Source of the DNA: JASFUX01 sp050050115
GTDB taxonomy: Bacteria > Pseudomonadota > Alphaproteobacteria > Caulobacterales > Maricaulaceae
Reading direction: 5' to 3'
Length of the DNA stretch: 9,248 nt
Assembly (NCBI GenBank): GCA_050050115.1
Contig: JASFUX010000139.1
Span: 1 to 9,248 of the forward strand
Below, in pieces: positions 1-6,441 of this stretch. The position numbers and the translations under genes are program-made. Every line of letters begins with the position of its first letter. Within the stretch, counting starts at the first letter, position 1. Under the pieces are notes generated by a model, which saw nothing but the letters and a program-made list of their open reading frames with translations, made no database searches and was not told the origin of the DNA.

Positions 1-303
1 CCGACGCGGCTGTCACGCCGGTTCCGCTGCCCGCTCGTGCCGGTGCGGATCGAACGTCTGCCCGGCGTGCGCTTCCGCATCGAGGTGCTGGACGAGATCC
101 CTTACGTCGAGGCCGAGGACGAAGAGACCGCGGTCGCGCAGACGGTTGGGATCATCAACCGGCACGTCGAGGTGTGGGTCCGCGCCAAACCCGAGGACTG
201 GTTTTGGGTCCACCGCCGCTGGCCGAAGGAGGTCTACAAGGCGCCAGATCCAGCCGAAGCCGCGGCAGCGTTTTCGGATCGTATGCGGGCGCAGGCGTCC
301 TAG
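1..303 (+). CDS. Lipid A biosynthesis acyltransferase (LpxL/HtrB family), C-terminal fragment
   Basis: This is the last 100 codons of a gene whose 5' end lies outside the window; the frame is open from base 1 to the TAG at 301-303. The visible part has the family's late features: a 'CPLVPVRIERL' strand, then 'RFRIEV', and near the end 'PEDWFWVHRRWPKE', the conserved tryptophan/histidine/arginine segment that closes LpxL/HtrB-type acyltransferases. Family members are inner-membrane enzymes that transfer a fatty acyl chain from acyl-ACP to a lipid A precursor on the cytoplasmic side. The catalytic HX4D motif would lie upstream and cannot be seen, so activity and acyl-chain specificity cannot be judged. 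An internal ATG-like start at 37 is not the true start, because family similarity continues upstream of it. No convincing terminator follows the stop. Confidence 0.85.
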   Translation, partial: PTRLSRRFRCPLVPVRIERLPGVRFRIEVLDEIPYVEAEDEETAVAQTVGIINRHVEVWVRAKPEDWFWVHRRWPKEVYKAPDPAEAAAAFSDRMRAQAS

Positions 304-340
304 AGTGCGTCAAACGAAGAACTCGATACACCGCTCCATA

Positions 341-346
341 TATAAT
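341..346 (+). promoter_or_regulatory. Possible -10 element (TATAAT) ahead of the hemerythrin gene
   Basis: A perfect TATAAT lies in the AT-rich 160-bp spacer between the acyltransferase stop and the hemerythrin start. The hexamer 17 bases upstream (318-323, AGAACT) does not resemble a -35 box, so this is a weak sigma-70 candidate, or one that needs an activator. An imperfect inverted repeat lies just downstream: GGTTGCG (364-370) against CGCCAACC (381-388), with a one-base bulge. It could be an operator or a 5'-UTR stem. The assignment rests on sequence resemblance only. Confidence 0.3.
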
Positions 347-451
347 CCCTATACAAATAAATTGGTTGCGACTGCACCGACGCCAACCTGCGACATTTCG
401 CTGGTTCGACTTCAACGCTGCCCGGGTTAGTCTGCGCAATCGCCGGTCATC

Positions 452-459
452 AGGGAGGA
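452..459 (+). promoter_or_regulatory. Ribosome binding site of the hemerythrin gene
   Basis: AGGGAGGA lies four bases ahead of the ATG at 464. It is a near-perfect anti-16S match and fixes this start. Confidence 0.8.
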
Positions 460-463
460 CCAG

Positions 464-1021
464 ATGTCGACGGTGATCGCAGGGCTTGAGAAGGAACACG
501 AGAAGTTCCGGAAGTTCATCGCGTTGTTCGAAGCCGAACTCGACCAGCTAGAACGCGAAGGATCGATGAACTACGAGCTTGTCGAACTGCTGCTCGACTA
601 TTTCGAGCTGTTTCCCGACGAGTGGCACCACAAGAAAGAAGACGTCGTCTACGAGATGCTCGTCCAGCGCGTCGGCGCAGAGGCGGGCGCGCTCTACGAT
701 CTCAGACGCGAACACGACGAGCTGGCCCGATCGGTCGAAGTTTTCATCGAGCGCATCGAACGCATGCGCTCCGGTTCGGACATGCCCGCCGCGATGCTGC
801 TTGAGCACGGTCGCCGCTACGCTTCTCTGCTCAAGGCGCATATGGAAAAAGAGGAAGCTTCGTTTCTTCCGCTTGCCGAACGGCGCCTCAACGAGATCGA
901 CTGGCGCGCCATTGAGCAGGAGATAGCAAACGTCATCGGCCCGCAGCGCGCGCAATCAGGTGTGGGCGACAAGATCGCAAGACTTGAAAAGGATATCGCG
1001 GACCTGCGCTGCGAAGCATGA
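464..1021 (+). CDS. Hemerythrin HHE cation-binding domain protein
   Basis: This 185-residue cytoplasmic protein has one four-helix hemerythrin-like domain and no signal peptide or membrane segment. All expected di-iron ligand positions are present in order: H12 in 'EHEKF', H55/H56 and E59 in 'WHHKKED', H84 in 'REHDEL', and H126 with E130 in 'HMEKEEASFLP'. The family binds two irons. Members are linked to oxygen or NO sensing, iron or redox stress and nitrosative repair, but the specific role here cannot be read from sequence. The last 25 or so residues (about 160-185) are charged and helical and look like a short coiled-coil tail. The gene stands alone on the plus strand, facing the GFA gene, and has its own strong SD. 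The spacer upstream is AT-rich and may carry its promoter. Confidence 0.9.
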   Translation: MSTVIAGLEKEHEKFRKFIALFEAELDQLEREGSMNYELVELLLDYFELFPDEWHHKKEDVVYEMLVQRVGAEAGALYDLRREHDELARSVEVFIERIERMRSGSDMPAAMLLEHGRRYASLLKAHMEKEEASFLPLAERRLNEIDWRAIEQEIANVIGPQRAQSGVGDKIARLEKDIADLRCEA

Positions 1022-1036
1022 GGCTTCTCGCAAGCC
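1022..1036. terminator. Short hairpin between convergent genes, possible weak terminator
   Basis: GGCTT (1022-1026) and AAGCC (1032-1036) form a perfect 5-bp stem with a five-base loop, directly after the hemerythrin stop. There is no T run on either side, so it is at best a weak or partial terminator. Its position between two convergent genes (41-bp gap) is the main support. Confidence 0.25.
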
Positions 1037-1062
1037 AATAGGAAGCGCCGACCGCTCAATGC

Positions 1063-1455
1063 TCAATAGCTGTCGCTTTGCGTCACGCCATCCGCGATCT
1101 CGTAGTAGTCGCCCCTGTCGTCCACGAACGTATGTTTCGCCAAACGAAGACCGGTCGAGCCGTCGAACACGCCCATGGCGACGGCCGTGTGCTCATAGCC
1201 GCCCATGTTCGGTTTCCAGAACAATGTCGAGCCGCACACCGAACAAAAGCCGCGATCGACTTTCTCCGACGAACGATACCAGGAGACCTTGTCCGCTCCG
1301 CTGACCTTGAGCGCATCTCGGCGTACGTTGACGGCCGCGAGAACGTGACCCGATTGCTTTCGGCATATCGAGCAGTGGCAGGCTTCAGGTTGGTGCTCGA
1401 CCTCGCCGTCGACCTCCACGCTGACTGCGCCGCAGAGGCAGCCGCCTTTCAGCAT
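1063..1455 (-). CDS. GFA family (glutathione-dependent formaldehyde-activating-like) zinc protein
   Basis: This 130-residue protein matches the GFA/CENP-V fold and begins with the family's 'GGCLCGAV' start. The cysteine groups expected to bind zinc are all present: C6 and C8, then C26-H27-C28-x2-C31 ('CHCSICRK'), then C71-x2-C74 ('CSVCGS'). The family is named for Gfa, proposed to speed the condensation of formaldehyde with glutathione, but most members have no proven substrate, so only the fold is assigned here. The ATG lies 13 bp after the stop of the M23 peptidase gene. Purine-rich SD-like sequence (GGGAG, AAAGG) overlaps the end of that gene, which suggests translational coupling as the last gene of the xseA run. 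No signal peptide is seen, so the protein should be cytoplasmic. Confidence 0.88.
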   Translation of the reverse strand: MLKGGCLCGAVSVEVDGEVEHQPEACHCSICRKQSGHVLAAVNVRRDALKVSGADKVSWYRSSEKVDRGFCSVCGSTLFWKPNMGGYEHTAVAMGVFDGSTGLRLAKHTFVDDRGDYYEIADGVTQSDSY

Positions 1456-1468
1456 CGCGCGATCGCCT

Positions 1469-2398
1469 TTACTCCCCCAGCACTTCCATCGCCAGGATCG
1501 GGTCGATGTAGAACGCCCCGGTCGTACCGTCAGCGTAATGCGGATTGCGCCACTTCAAGCCCCAGTGGATATGCGGGCCGTTCGCCGTGCCGGTCATGCC
1601 CGCCAGGCCAAGCTGGTCGCCCGCGCCGACGACGTCGCCCTCCTCCACCGTGATCTCGCTCATATGCATGAAGATCGACACGAGCCCATGGCCGTGGTCG
1701 AGGAACACCGCACCGCCTTCAAAGTAGAGATTGTCCGCCAACGTCACGACGCCGGAAGCCGGCGCGTTGACCGGCGAGCCTTCCGGCGCGCGCAGATCGA
1801 GTCCCCAGTGGACCGAAACCGTCTCGCAGCCCTCGCCGTACTTGCGCCGGCGCGAGCCGTAGGGGCTGGTCTGATCGCCATCGCCTGGCGCGATGAAGCC
1901 GCCGAGCGCGCCCTCGCCGTCGGCGAAGCTGCGCCACGCAGCATTCTTCTGCTCCACCGCGCGCGCGATGGCGGCTTGCACCTCCGGCGTGCGCGGCGGG
2001 GCGACATAGTCGCAATCGAGGCCGCCGACTTCGGATTCAATGAACTCGCGATCGGCGATCTCGAGCGTCACCGGCGCGGAGATCTCTCCGTCCGGCGCGA
2101 CGGCGCGCACTTCGTAAGACGACGCCGCGTCGCGCGCGAAGCCCAGCGAAGCCCAGCCCTCGTCGTCGGCGATCGACGCCGGCTCGCCGCCGATCTCGAC
2201 GGTCGCGCCGGGTGCGGTTTGACAGAGCGCCAGGCCGCCCTGGGCGAGCTGGCCGTGGCAGGCGATCGACAGCGGTCCGCTCGTCGCCGGATCGTCGGCG
2301 GCGTCCTGAGCGACAGCGCCGCATCCGGCGGTCAAAGCCGCAACGGCGGCGCTCGCCGCCGCGCGTTGGATGAAGCTGGCGAAACGATCAGCAGCCAT
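1469..2398 (-). CDS. M23 (LytM/lysostaphin-type) metallopeptidase lipoprotein
   Basis: This 309-residue exported protein has a charged N-terminus, an alanine-rich hydrophobic stretch and a lipobox 'LTAGC' with the lipidated cysteine at C26. Residues about 42-115 look like a small beta-rich (Ig-like) domain. A linker follows, and the M23 domain runs from about 165 to 309. Zinc ligands and catalytic residues appear intact: H197 and D201 ('HWGLD'), H245 ('FMHMS'), and H276/H278 ('GPHIHWG'). Active M23 enzymes cut peptide cross-links or stems in peptidoglycan, so this is probably an envelope-anchored murein endopeptidase. The start at 2398 is chosen because it begins the signal peptide and follows AAAGGGTGA. 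A longer reading frame to 2629 adds 77 arginine-rich residues that overlap the DUF2093 gene and would bury the signal. The gene starts 5 bp after the DUF2093 stop. Confidence 0.9.
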   Translation of the reverse strand: MAADRFASFIQRAAASAAVAALTAGCGAVAQDAADDPATSGPLSIACHGQLAQGGLALCQTAPGATVEIGGEPASIADDEGWASLGFARDAASSYEVRAVAPDGEISAPVTLEIADREFIESEVGGLDCDYVAPPRTPEVQAAIARAVEQKNAAWRSFADGEGALGGFIAPGDGDQTSPYGSRRRKYGEGCETVSVHWGLDLRAPEGSPVNAPASGVVTLADNLYFEGGAVFLDHGHGLVSIFMHMSEITVEEGDVVGAGDQLGLAGMTGTANGPHIHWGLKWRNPHYADGTTGAFYIDPILAMEVLGE

Positions 2399-2403
2399 CG
2401 GCG

Positions 2404-2613
2404 TCACCCTTTCTGGCTCTCTTTCCATCTCGCCGTCGCCGTAGCGGCGTCGACGTAGGCTTCCTGAAGGTCGACGCTCCAATAGCGGAGCGCAGCCAGC
2501 GGGATCCGGCGGCTGGTGACGGCGCAGACGACGTAGTCGCCGTCGCGCACGATCTCGAACGTGGCGTCGCCGTATCGGAGTACGGCTTGGCGGGCGGTGT
2601 TCAGCGCATCCAT
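2404..2613 (-). CDS. DUF2093 family protein
   Basis: This small 69-residue protein is recognisable as DUF2093 by its core 'GDYVVCAVTSRRIPL' followed by 'LRYWSVDLQEAY'. It has no signal peptide or membrane segment. No function is established for the family. In Alphaproteobacteria it is commonly found next to xseA, as here, 28 bp behind the xseA stop. Its stop codon lies 5 bp before the start of the M23 peptidase gene, whose SD overlaps this gene's end, so the two are probably co-translated. The start is uncertain: ATG at 2613 is preferred, and a TTG at 2622 would add three residues. Neither has a strong SD. A single cysteine sits in the 'VCAV' motif, so it is not an obvious zinc ribbon. Confidence 0.85.
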   Translation of the reverse strand: MDALNTARQAVLRYGDATFEIVRDGDYVVCAVTSRRIPLAALRYWSVDLQEAYVDAATATARWKESQKG

Positions 2614-2641
2614 GGGTCTCAAGGCTCAAGCGAAGTTGCGG

Positions 2642-4120
2642 TTAAAATAGGGCTCCCTGGTCCGTACTGGAACCGCCTGCAGATCGCGCGCCGCTCTTGG
2701 ACTTGCGGCCCTCCGGCGCCCCTGCGCGCTCCGATTTGCCGGGTTTTGAGCCGCCTTCGCCGACCACGGCGTCTTTGGCGCCGTCGGCGAATTCGAGCGA
2801 AACCTGATCGCCCGCTCCCAGGTCTCCGGCGCGGCGGGCGAGGCTGCCGTCGGGCCGGCGCACCAGCGCATAGCCGCGTTCGAGCACTGCTTTCGGATTG
2901 ACCGACTCCAGCCGACTGGCGAACGACGCCAGATCGCGGCGGCGGCGGTCGAGGATGCGCGGCTGCGCCGCCCCGGCCCGTCCGGCCAGCTCGCCCACCC
3001 GCTCGCGCTTGACGCCGATGTCCCGCGCCAGCGCCTCAGGCCGCAGCCGGCCGGCGACGCGGGAGAGCTGGATGCTGGCGCGGTCAGCGAGGCTCTTGAG
3101 CCCGGTACGCAGACCCAGCCGCGCCGCGTCGAGCCGTTGCGTCTTGGGGCCGAGAATATCTTCGGGCCGCCGCAACCCGCGCCCGGCGGCTTTCAAGTCT
3201 GCGCCGCGTCGTTCAAGCGCGCGCGCCATGATCGCGCTCGTCCGGGCTCGGATCGTATCGAGACGCGAGGCGAGATCGGCGCGCACCGGCACGGCCATTT
3301 CCGCCGCGCCCGTCGGCGTCGGCGCGCGGCGGTCCGAGGCGAGGTCGATCAGGGTCCAGTCGGTCTCGTGACCGACGGCGGAGATCAGCGGGATATCGGA
3401 GTCCGCTGCGGCGCGGACGACGATCTCTTCGTTGAACGCCCAGAGGTCTTCGATCGAGCCGCCGCCGCGCGCGACGATCAGCACGTCGGGACGCGGAACC
3501 GGACCGTCCTTGCTCAGAGCGTTGAAGCCCTTGATTGCCTGCGCAACCTGTCCGGCCGCCTGCTCGCCCTGAACCAGCACCGGCCAGACGAGCACCCGGC
3601 GCGGAAACCGGTCGGCGATGCGGTGCAGGATGTCGCGGATCACCGCCCCGGTCGGCGACGTGACCACGCCGACCACCTCAGGCAGAAACGGCAGCGCGCG
3701 CTTCTTGTCCTCGGCGAAGAGGCCTTCGGTGGCGAGCTTCTTCTTGCGCTCTTCGAGAAGCGCCATCAGCGCGCCGACGCCCGCCGGGGCCATGCGCTCG
3801 ATGATCAGCTGATATTGGCTGCGCCCGGGATAGGTCGATAGCCGCCCCTCGACGACGACCTCAAGGCCCTCTTCCGGCTTGAAGTTGAGCTTGGCGACGC
3901 CGCCCTTCCACATCACGCCGTTGATGACGGCCTTGTCGTCTTTCAAGTCGGCGTAGAGGTGGCCCGAGCGCGCGATCAGGGTGCGCCCGAGCTCACCGCG
4001 CACCCGCACGAAGCCGTAGGCTTCCTCGATCGTGCGCTTCAACGCGCCCGAGAGCTCGGAGACCGAATACTCGGGAACGTTGGTTTGACCGGCGGATTCG
4101 GCGGGTGCGGTTTCTGTCAT
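2642..4120 (-). CDS. xseA: Exodeoxyribonuclease VII large subunit XseA
   Basis: This is the catalytic subunit of exonuclease VII, which with several copies of the small subunit XseB degrades single-stranded DNA from either end into oligonucleotides. The product has 492 residues. The N-terminal OB-fold domain spans about 17-115 ('YSVSELSGALKRTIEE', 'VRVRGELG'). The catalytic domain follows with 'TSPTGAVIRDI' (D163), 'RGGGSIEDLWAFNEE' (R218) and 'AVGHETDW' (H251, D254). These line up with E. coli D155, R205, H238 and D241, which are known to be essential. A helical region (about 280-410) and a small C-terminal beta domain (about 415-455) complete the protein. The last 35 or so residues are a K/R/S/G-rich tail beyond the E. 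coli length. The start at 4120 is chosen because upstream codons lack similarity; no strong SD is visible. xseB is not in the window. Confidence 0.96.
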   Translation of the reverse strand: MTETAPAESAGQTNVPEYSVSELSGALKRTIEEAYGFVRVRGELGRTLIARSGHLYADLKDDKAVINGVMWKGGVAKLNFKPEEGLEVVVEGRLSTYPGRSQYQLIIERMAPAGVGALMALLEERKKKLATEGLFAEDKKRALPFLPEVVGVVTSPTGAVIRDILHRIADRFPRRVLVWPVLVQGEQAAGQVAQAIKGFNALSKDGPVPRPDVLIVARGGGSIEDLWAFNEEIVVRAAADSDIPLISAVGHETDWTLIDLASDRRAPTPTGAAEMAVPVRADLASRLDTIRARTSAIMARALERRGADLKAAGRGLRRPEDILGPKTQRLDAARLGLRTGLKSLADRASIQLSRVAGRLRPEALARDIGVKRERVGELAGRAGAAQPRILDRRRRDLASFASRLESVNPKAVLERGYALVRRPDGSLARRAGDLGAGDQVSLEFADGAKDAVVGEGGSKPGKSERAGAPEGRKSKSGARSAGGSSTDQGALF

Positions 4121-4176
4121 GCAGCGCGTTCTAGCGGAGTCGCGGGCGTGGGGCGAGGCGCGCCCGGCAGACATCC

Positions 4177-4755
4177 TCAATCAAACGCCGGATCCCGCTC
4201 ATACCCCTCTGGCAGCTCAACAAACTCGTCGAGCTGCACGCCCCACGTCTTCAGCATCGAGCCGATGGTCATGTAGAGGCCCTGGATCACGATGATGTCG
4301 AGCACCTGCTTGTTGGTGAAATGGCTGCGGACCGTGTCGAGGGTCGTCGGACCGATCCGCTGATGCGCCATGCAAGCCTCGACGGCCTCCAAGAGCGCGC
4401 GGTCTTTTGCGCTCCAACCCTCCGCCTCCGAACCGCCCTTCACCCGGTCGATCTCTTCGAGTTCCAGACCGGCCTTCAAGCCGCGCTCGACGTGGGCGGC
4501 CCACTCGTACCAGGACTTCAGATGCGCCGCGACGCGCAGGATGACCAGCTCGCATTCGCGCTGTTCGAGGTCGCCGCCGCGCACGATGTACTCGCGCAGG
4601 CTCCACCAGGACTTGAGCAGCAACGGGTGGTTCGCCATCAGCGCATGGATGTTGAGCGGCCGGCCGCGCATGTCGTTCAGCACCGGGCCTAGCGAGGCGT
4701 CCCATTGCTCGACCGGCAGCGGCGCGAGACCGGGTTCATCGGGCGTCTCGGACAT
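4177..4755 (-). CDS. Carboxymuconolactone decarboxylase (CMD) family protein
   Basis: This 192-residue cytoplasmic protein has the all-helical CMD/AhpD-like core. The family segment is 'RECELVILRVA' followed by 'YEWAAHVERGLKAGL', with E84 and H88 at the usual active-site positions, and a C-terminal helical part ('QVLDIIVIQGLYMTIG'). The CxxC pair of AhpD peroxidases is absent, so it is unlikely to be an alkylhydroperoxidase. Decarboxylase or hydrolase-type roles remain open, and no aromatic degradation genes adjoin it. The start at 4755 is set by a strong SD seven bases upstream; an extended frame to 4860 adds only arginine-rich, unconserved sequence. It lies 56 bp upstream of xseA on the same strand, so it may or may not share that transcript. 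It is divergent from the amidase gene. Confidence 0.88.
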   Translation of the reverse strand: MSETPDEPGLAPLPVEQWDASLGPVLNDMRGRPLNIHALMANHPLLLKSWWSLREYIVRGGDLEQRECELVILRVAAHLKSWYEWAAHVERGLKAGLELEEIDRVKGGSEAEGWSAKDRALLEAVEACMAHQRIGPTTLDTVRSHFTNKQVLDIIVIQGLYMTIGSMLKTWGVQLDEFVELPEGYERDPAFD

Positions 4756-4760
4756 GCGGT

Positions 4761-4769
4761 TTCTCCTTT
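4761..4769 (-). promoter_or_regulatory. Ribosome binding site of the CMD-family gene
   Basis: On the minus strand this reads AAAGGAGAA, with AGGAG seven bases from the ATG at 4755. It decides that start over the longer upstream frame. Confidence 0.8.
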
Positions 4770-4909
4770 CACGAAGCCAGGCTCTCGGTCGGCGCGCCCC
4801 GCCGCCCTGCGAAAGCAAATCGCGCCGTTGAGTCATGGCGTTTCGCAACTCGGCCCGCAACTGCTGGCGTGAACGGGATTCATTTTGTAACAGTCAGGCA
4901 AGGGAGACG

Positions 4910-4927
4910 CGCCTCCGCGTGGAGGCG
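4910..4927 (+). promoter_or_regulatory. Hairpin in the amidase 5' leader
   Basis: CGCCTCC (4910-4916) and GGAGGCG (4921-4927) form a perfect 7-bp GC-rich stem with a GCGT loop, ending 18 bases before the amidase ATG. The 3' arm contains GGAGG, an SD-like sequence, while a second SD-like AGGGG (4935-4939) lies free at the usual distance. It may be a leader structure affecting translation or a protein operator. A chance repeat in GC-rich DNA cannot be excluded. Confidence 0.35.
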
Positions 4928-4945
4928 ACAAGCCAGGGGCTCATC

Positions 4946-6427
4946 ATGCAGCTATCAAGACGCCAACTTCTTGCGACCATCGGCGCCACCGCGCTCGGCG
5001 CGTGCACGAGCGCGCCGTTCCGGATGCGCCCCGGCGGCGCCGCGCCCGCGGATGCGACCGAGATCGCGGCGCAGATCCGCAGCGGGGAAATGTCTTCGCT
5101 CGAGGCCGTGGAGGCTGCGATCTCGCGCGCCGAGGCGGCGCAGCCGGTGATCAGCTTCATGGTCAACGACACCTACGAGCTGGCGCGCGCCCGCGCGGCG
5201 TCGCCGGTGGACGGACCGTTCAGCGGCGTGCCCTACCTGATCAAGGATTTGAACGACGTGACCGGCGCGCCGACGCGCCGCGGTTCGGCCGTGACCGAAG
5301 GCTGGCCGGCGGCGACCGAGCAGGACGCCTACGTCAATGCGACGCTGGGGACCGGCCTCGTCTGCATCGGCAAGTCGGCGACGCCGGAGAACGGCTATCT
5401 GCCGACCACCGAGCCGCTCGCCTTCGGCCCGACGCGCAACCCGTGGGACATCGCGCGTTCGACCGGCGGCTCGTCGGGCGGTGCGGCGGCGGCCGTCGCC
5501 GCCGGCGTCGTGCCGATGGCGCACGCCAACGACGGCGGCGGCTCGATCCGTTTTCCCTCGGCGAACTGCGGCTTGTTCGGCCTAAAGCCGTCACGCGGCC
5601 GGCTCATCAACGACAATCCCGGCGCGCGGCCGCTGGACATCGCCGTGCAGGGCTGCATCTCGCGCTCGGTGCGCGACACGGCGCGGCTGCTGGCTGCAAC
5701 CGAAGCGACGGGCGACGCGGCGGTCTATGCGCCGGTCGGGGTGGTCAACGCGCCGATCGACCGTCAGCTGAAGGTCGGCCTCATCACCCGCGGCTTCGTC
5801 GGCAACCCGGCCTCGCCTGAGGTCATGGGCGAAGTTCAGGCCGCCGCGCGGCTGATGGAGTCGCTGGGACATGCGGTTGAGGAAACCGCCTGGCCGACGT
5901 CCGAGACATTCTCGGACGACTTCCTGGCGTTCTGGTCCCTGGGGGCAGCGTACGAGCTGGGCGAAGCCGCCGCACGCGTCGGCCGCGCGCCCGACGAGAC
6001 GATGTTCGAGCCATTCTCTCTGGCGATGGCGGGCAACGCGACGACGATGTCGCCTGAGGACATCGAGGCCGTGCAGGGCCGGCTGCTCGCCGCAGCGGCG
6101 GCCTACGAGTCCTGGATCGCGAACTACGACGTGGTGATGTCGCCGGTCTTCACCTCGCCGCCCTCGCCGCTCGGACATCTGCGCGGCGACGTGCCGTTCG
6201 AGACGCTGCGCGGGCGTCTGACGAGCGAAGTCGGCTACACCCTGATCCACAACGTCTCGGGCGCGCCGGCTATGAGCGTCCCGCTCGGCTGGACGGCGGA
6301 CGATCTGCCGGTGGGCGTGCAGTTCTGCACCGCGAGCGGCGGCGAGGGCCTGCTCTTGGCCCTCGCCTATCAGCTCGAAGCCGCCCAGCCGTGGGCCGAT
6401 CGCCGGCCAGACGTCTGGGTGGGATGA
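4946..6427 (+). CDS. Amidase signature family enzyme, exported lipoprotein (Tat-type signal)
   Basis: This 493-residue enzyme has a Ser-cisSer-Lys hydrolase fold. The catalytic residues can be placed from the spacing known in fatty-acid amide hydrolase: K100 ('PYLIKD'), S176 ('TGGSSGG') and the nucleophile S200 ('GGGSIRFPSA'). It should cut amide bonds, but the family is broad (amino-acid amides, acyl amides, nylon oligomers) and the substrate cannot be read. The N-terminus has twin arginines ('SRRQLLA'), a hydrophobic stretch and a lipobox 'LGAC' with C20, so export by Tat and lipid anchoring are likely. The start at 4946 begins this signal and has AGGGG six bases upstream. The frame extends back to 4835 but that part has no signal or similarity. 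It is divergent from the CMD gene and convergent with the methyltransferase-like gene, 13 bp away. Confidence 0.92.
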   Translation: MQLSRRQLLATIGATALGACTSAPFRMRPGGAAPADATEIAAQIRSGEMSSLEAVEAAISRAEAAQPVISFMVNDTYELARARAASPVDGPFSGVPYLIKDLNDVTGAPTRRGSAVTEGWPAATEQDAYVNATLGTGLVCIGKSATPENGYLPTTEPLAFGPTRNPWDIARSTGGSSGGAAAAVAAGVVPMAHANDGGGSIRFPSANCGLFGLKPSRGRLINDNPGARPLDIAVQGCISRSVRDTARLLAATEATGDAAVYAPVGVVNAPIDRQLKVGLITRGFVGNPASPEVMGEVQAAARLMESLGHAVEETAWPTSETFSDDFLAFWSLGAAYELGEAAARVGRAPDETMFEPFSLAMAGNATTMSPEDIEAVQGRLLAAAAAYESWIANYDVVMSPVFTSPPSPLGHLRGDVPFETLRGRLTSEVGYTLIHNVSGAPAMSVPLGWTADDLPVGVQFCTASGGEGLLLALAYQLEAAQPWADRRPDVWVG

Positions 6428-6441
6428 AGCGCCTGCGCGCT
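6428..6441. terminator. Short hairpin at the amidase/methyltransferase-like convergence
   Basis: AGCGC (6428-6432) and GCGCT (6437-6441) pair around a four-base loop and fill the whole 13-bp gap between two converging genes, overlapping the last base of the minus-strand stop codon. It could slow transcription in both directions, but the stem is short and there is no T run. Confidence 0.2.

Noticed and set aside
311..320. Ten-base CAAACGAAGA repeated near 1141
   Set aside because: One copy is intergenic and the other lies inside the GFA gene, with no extended similarity; most likely chance.
1538..2458. Long plus-strand frame opposite the M23 gene
   Set aside because: Its composition is arginine- and alanine-rich with no family features; the opposing frame has a full set of M23 motifs and a lipobox.
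2399..2629. 77-residue N-terminal extension of the M23 peptidase frame
   Set aside because: It overlaps the DUF2093 gene in another frame, is arginine-rich shadow sequence, and would place the lipoprotein signal in the middle of the protein.
3137..3841. Long plus-strand frame opposite xseA
   Set aside because: It is a GC-rich antisense shadow, rich in Arg, Asp and Ala with no recognisable domain, while xseA on the other strand is unmistakable.
4835..4945. Longer start for the amidase at 4835
   Set aside because: The extra 37 residues have no signal or family similarity; the start at 4946 has an SD and begins directly with the twin-arginine lipoprotein signal.
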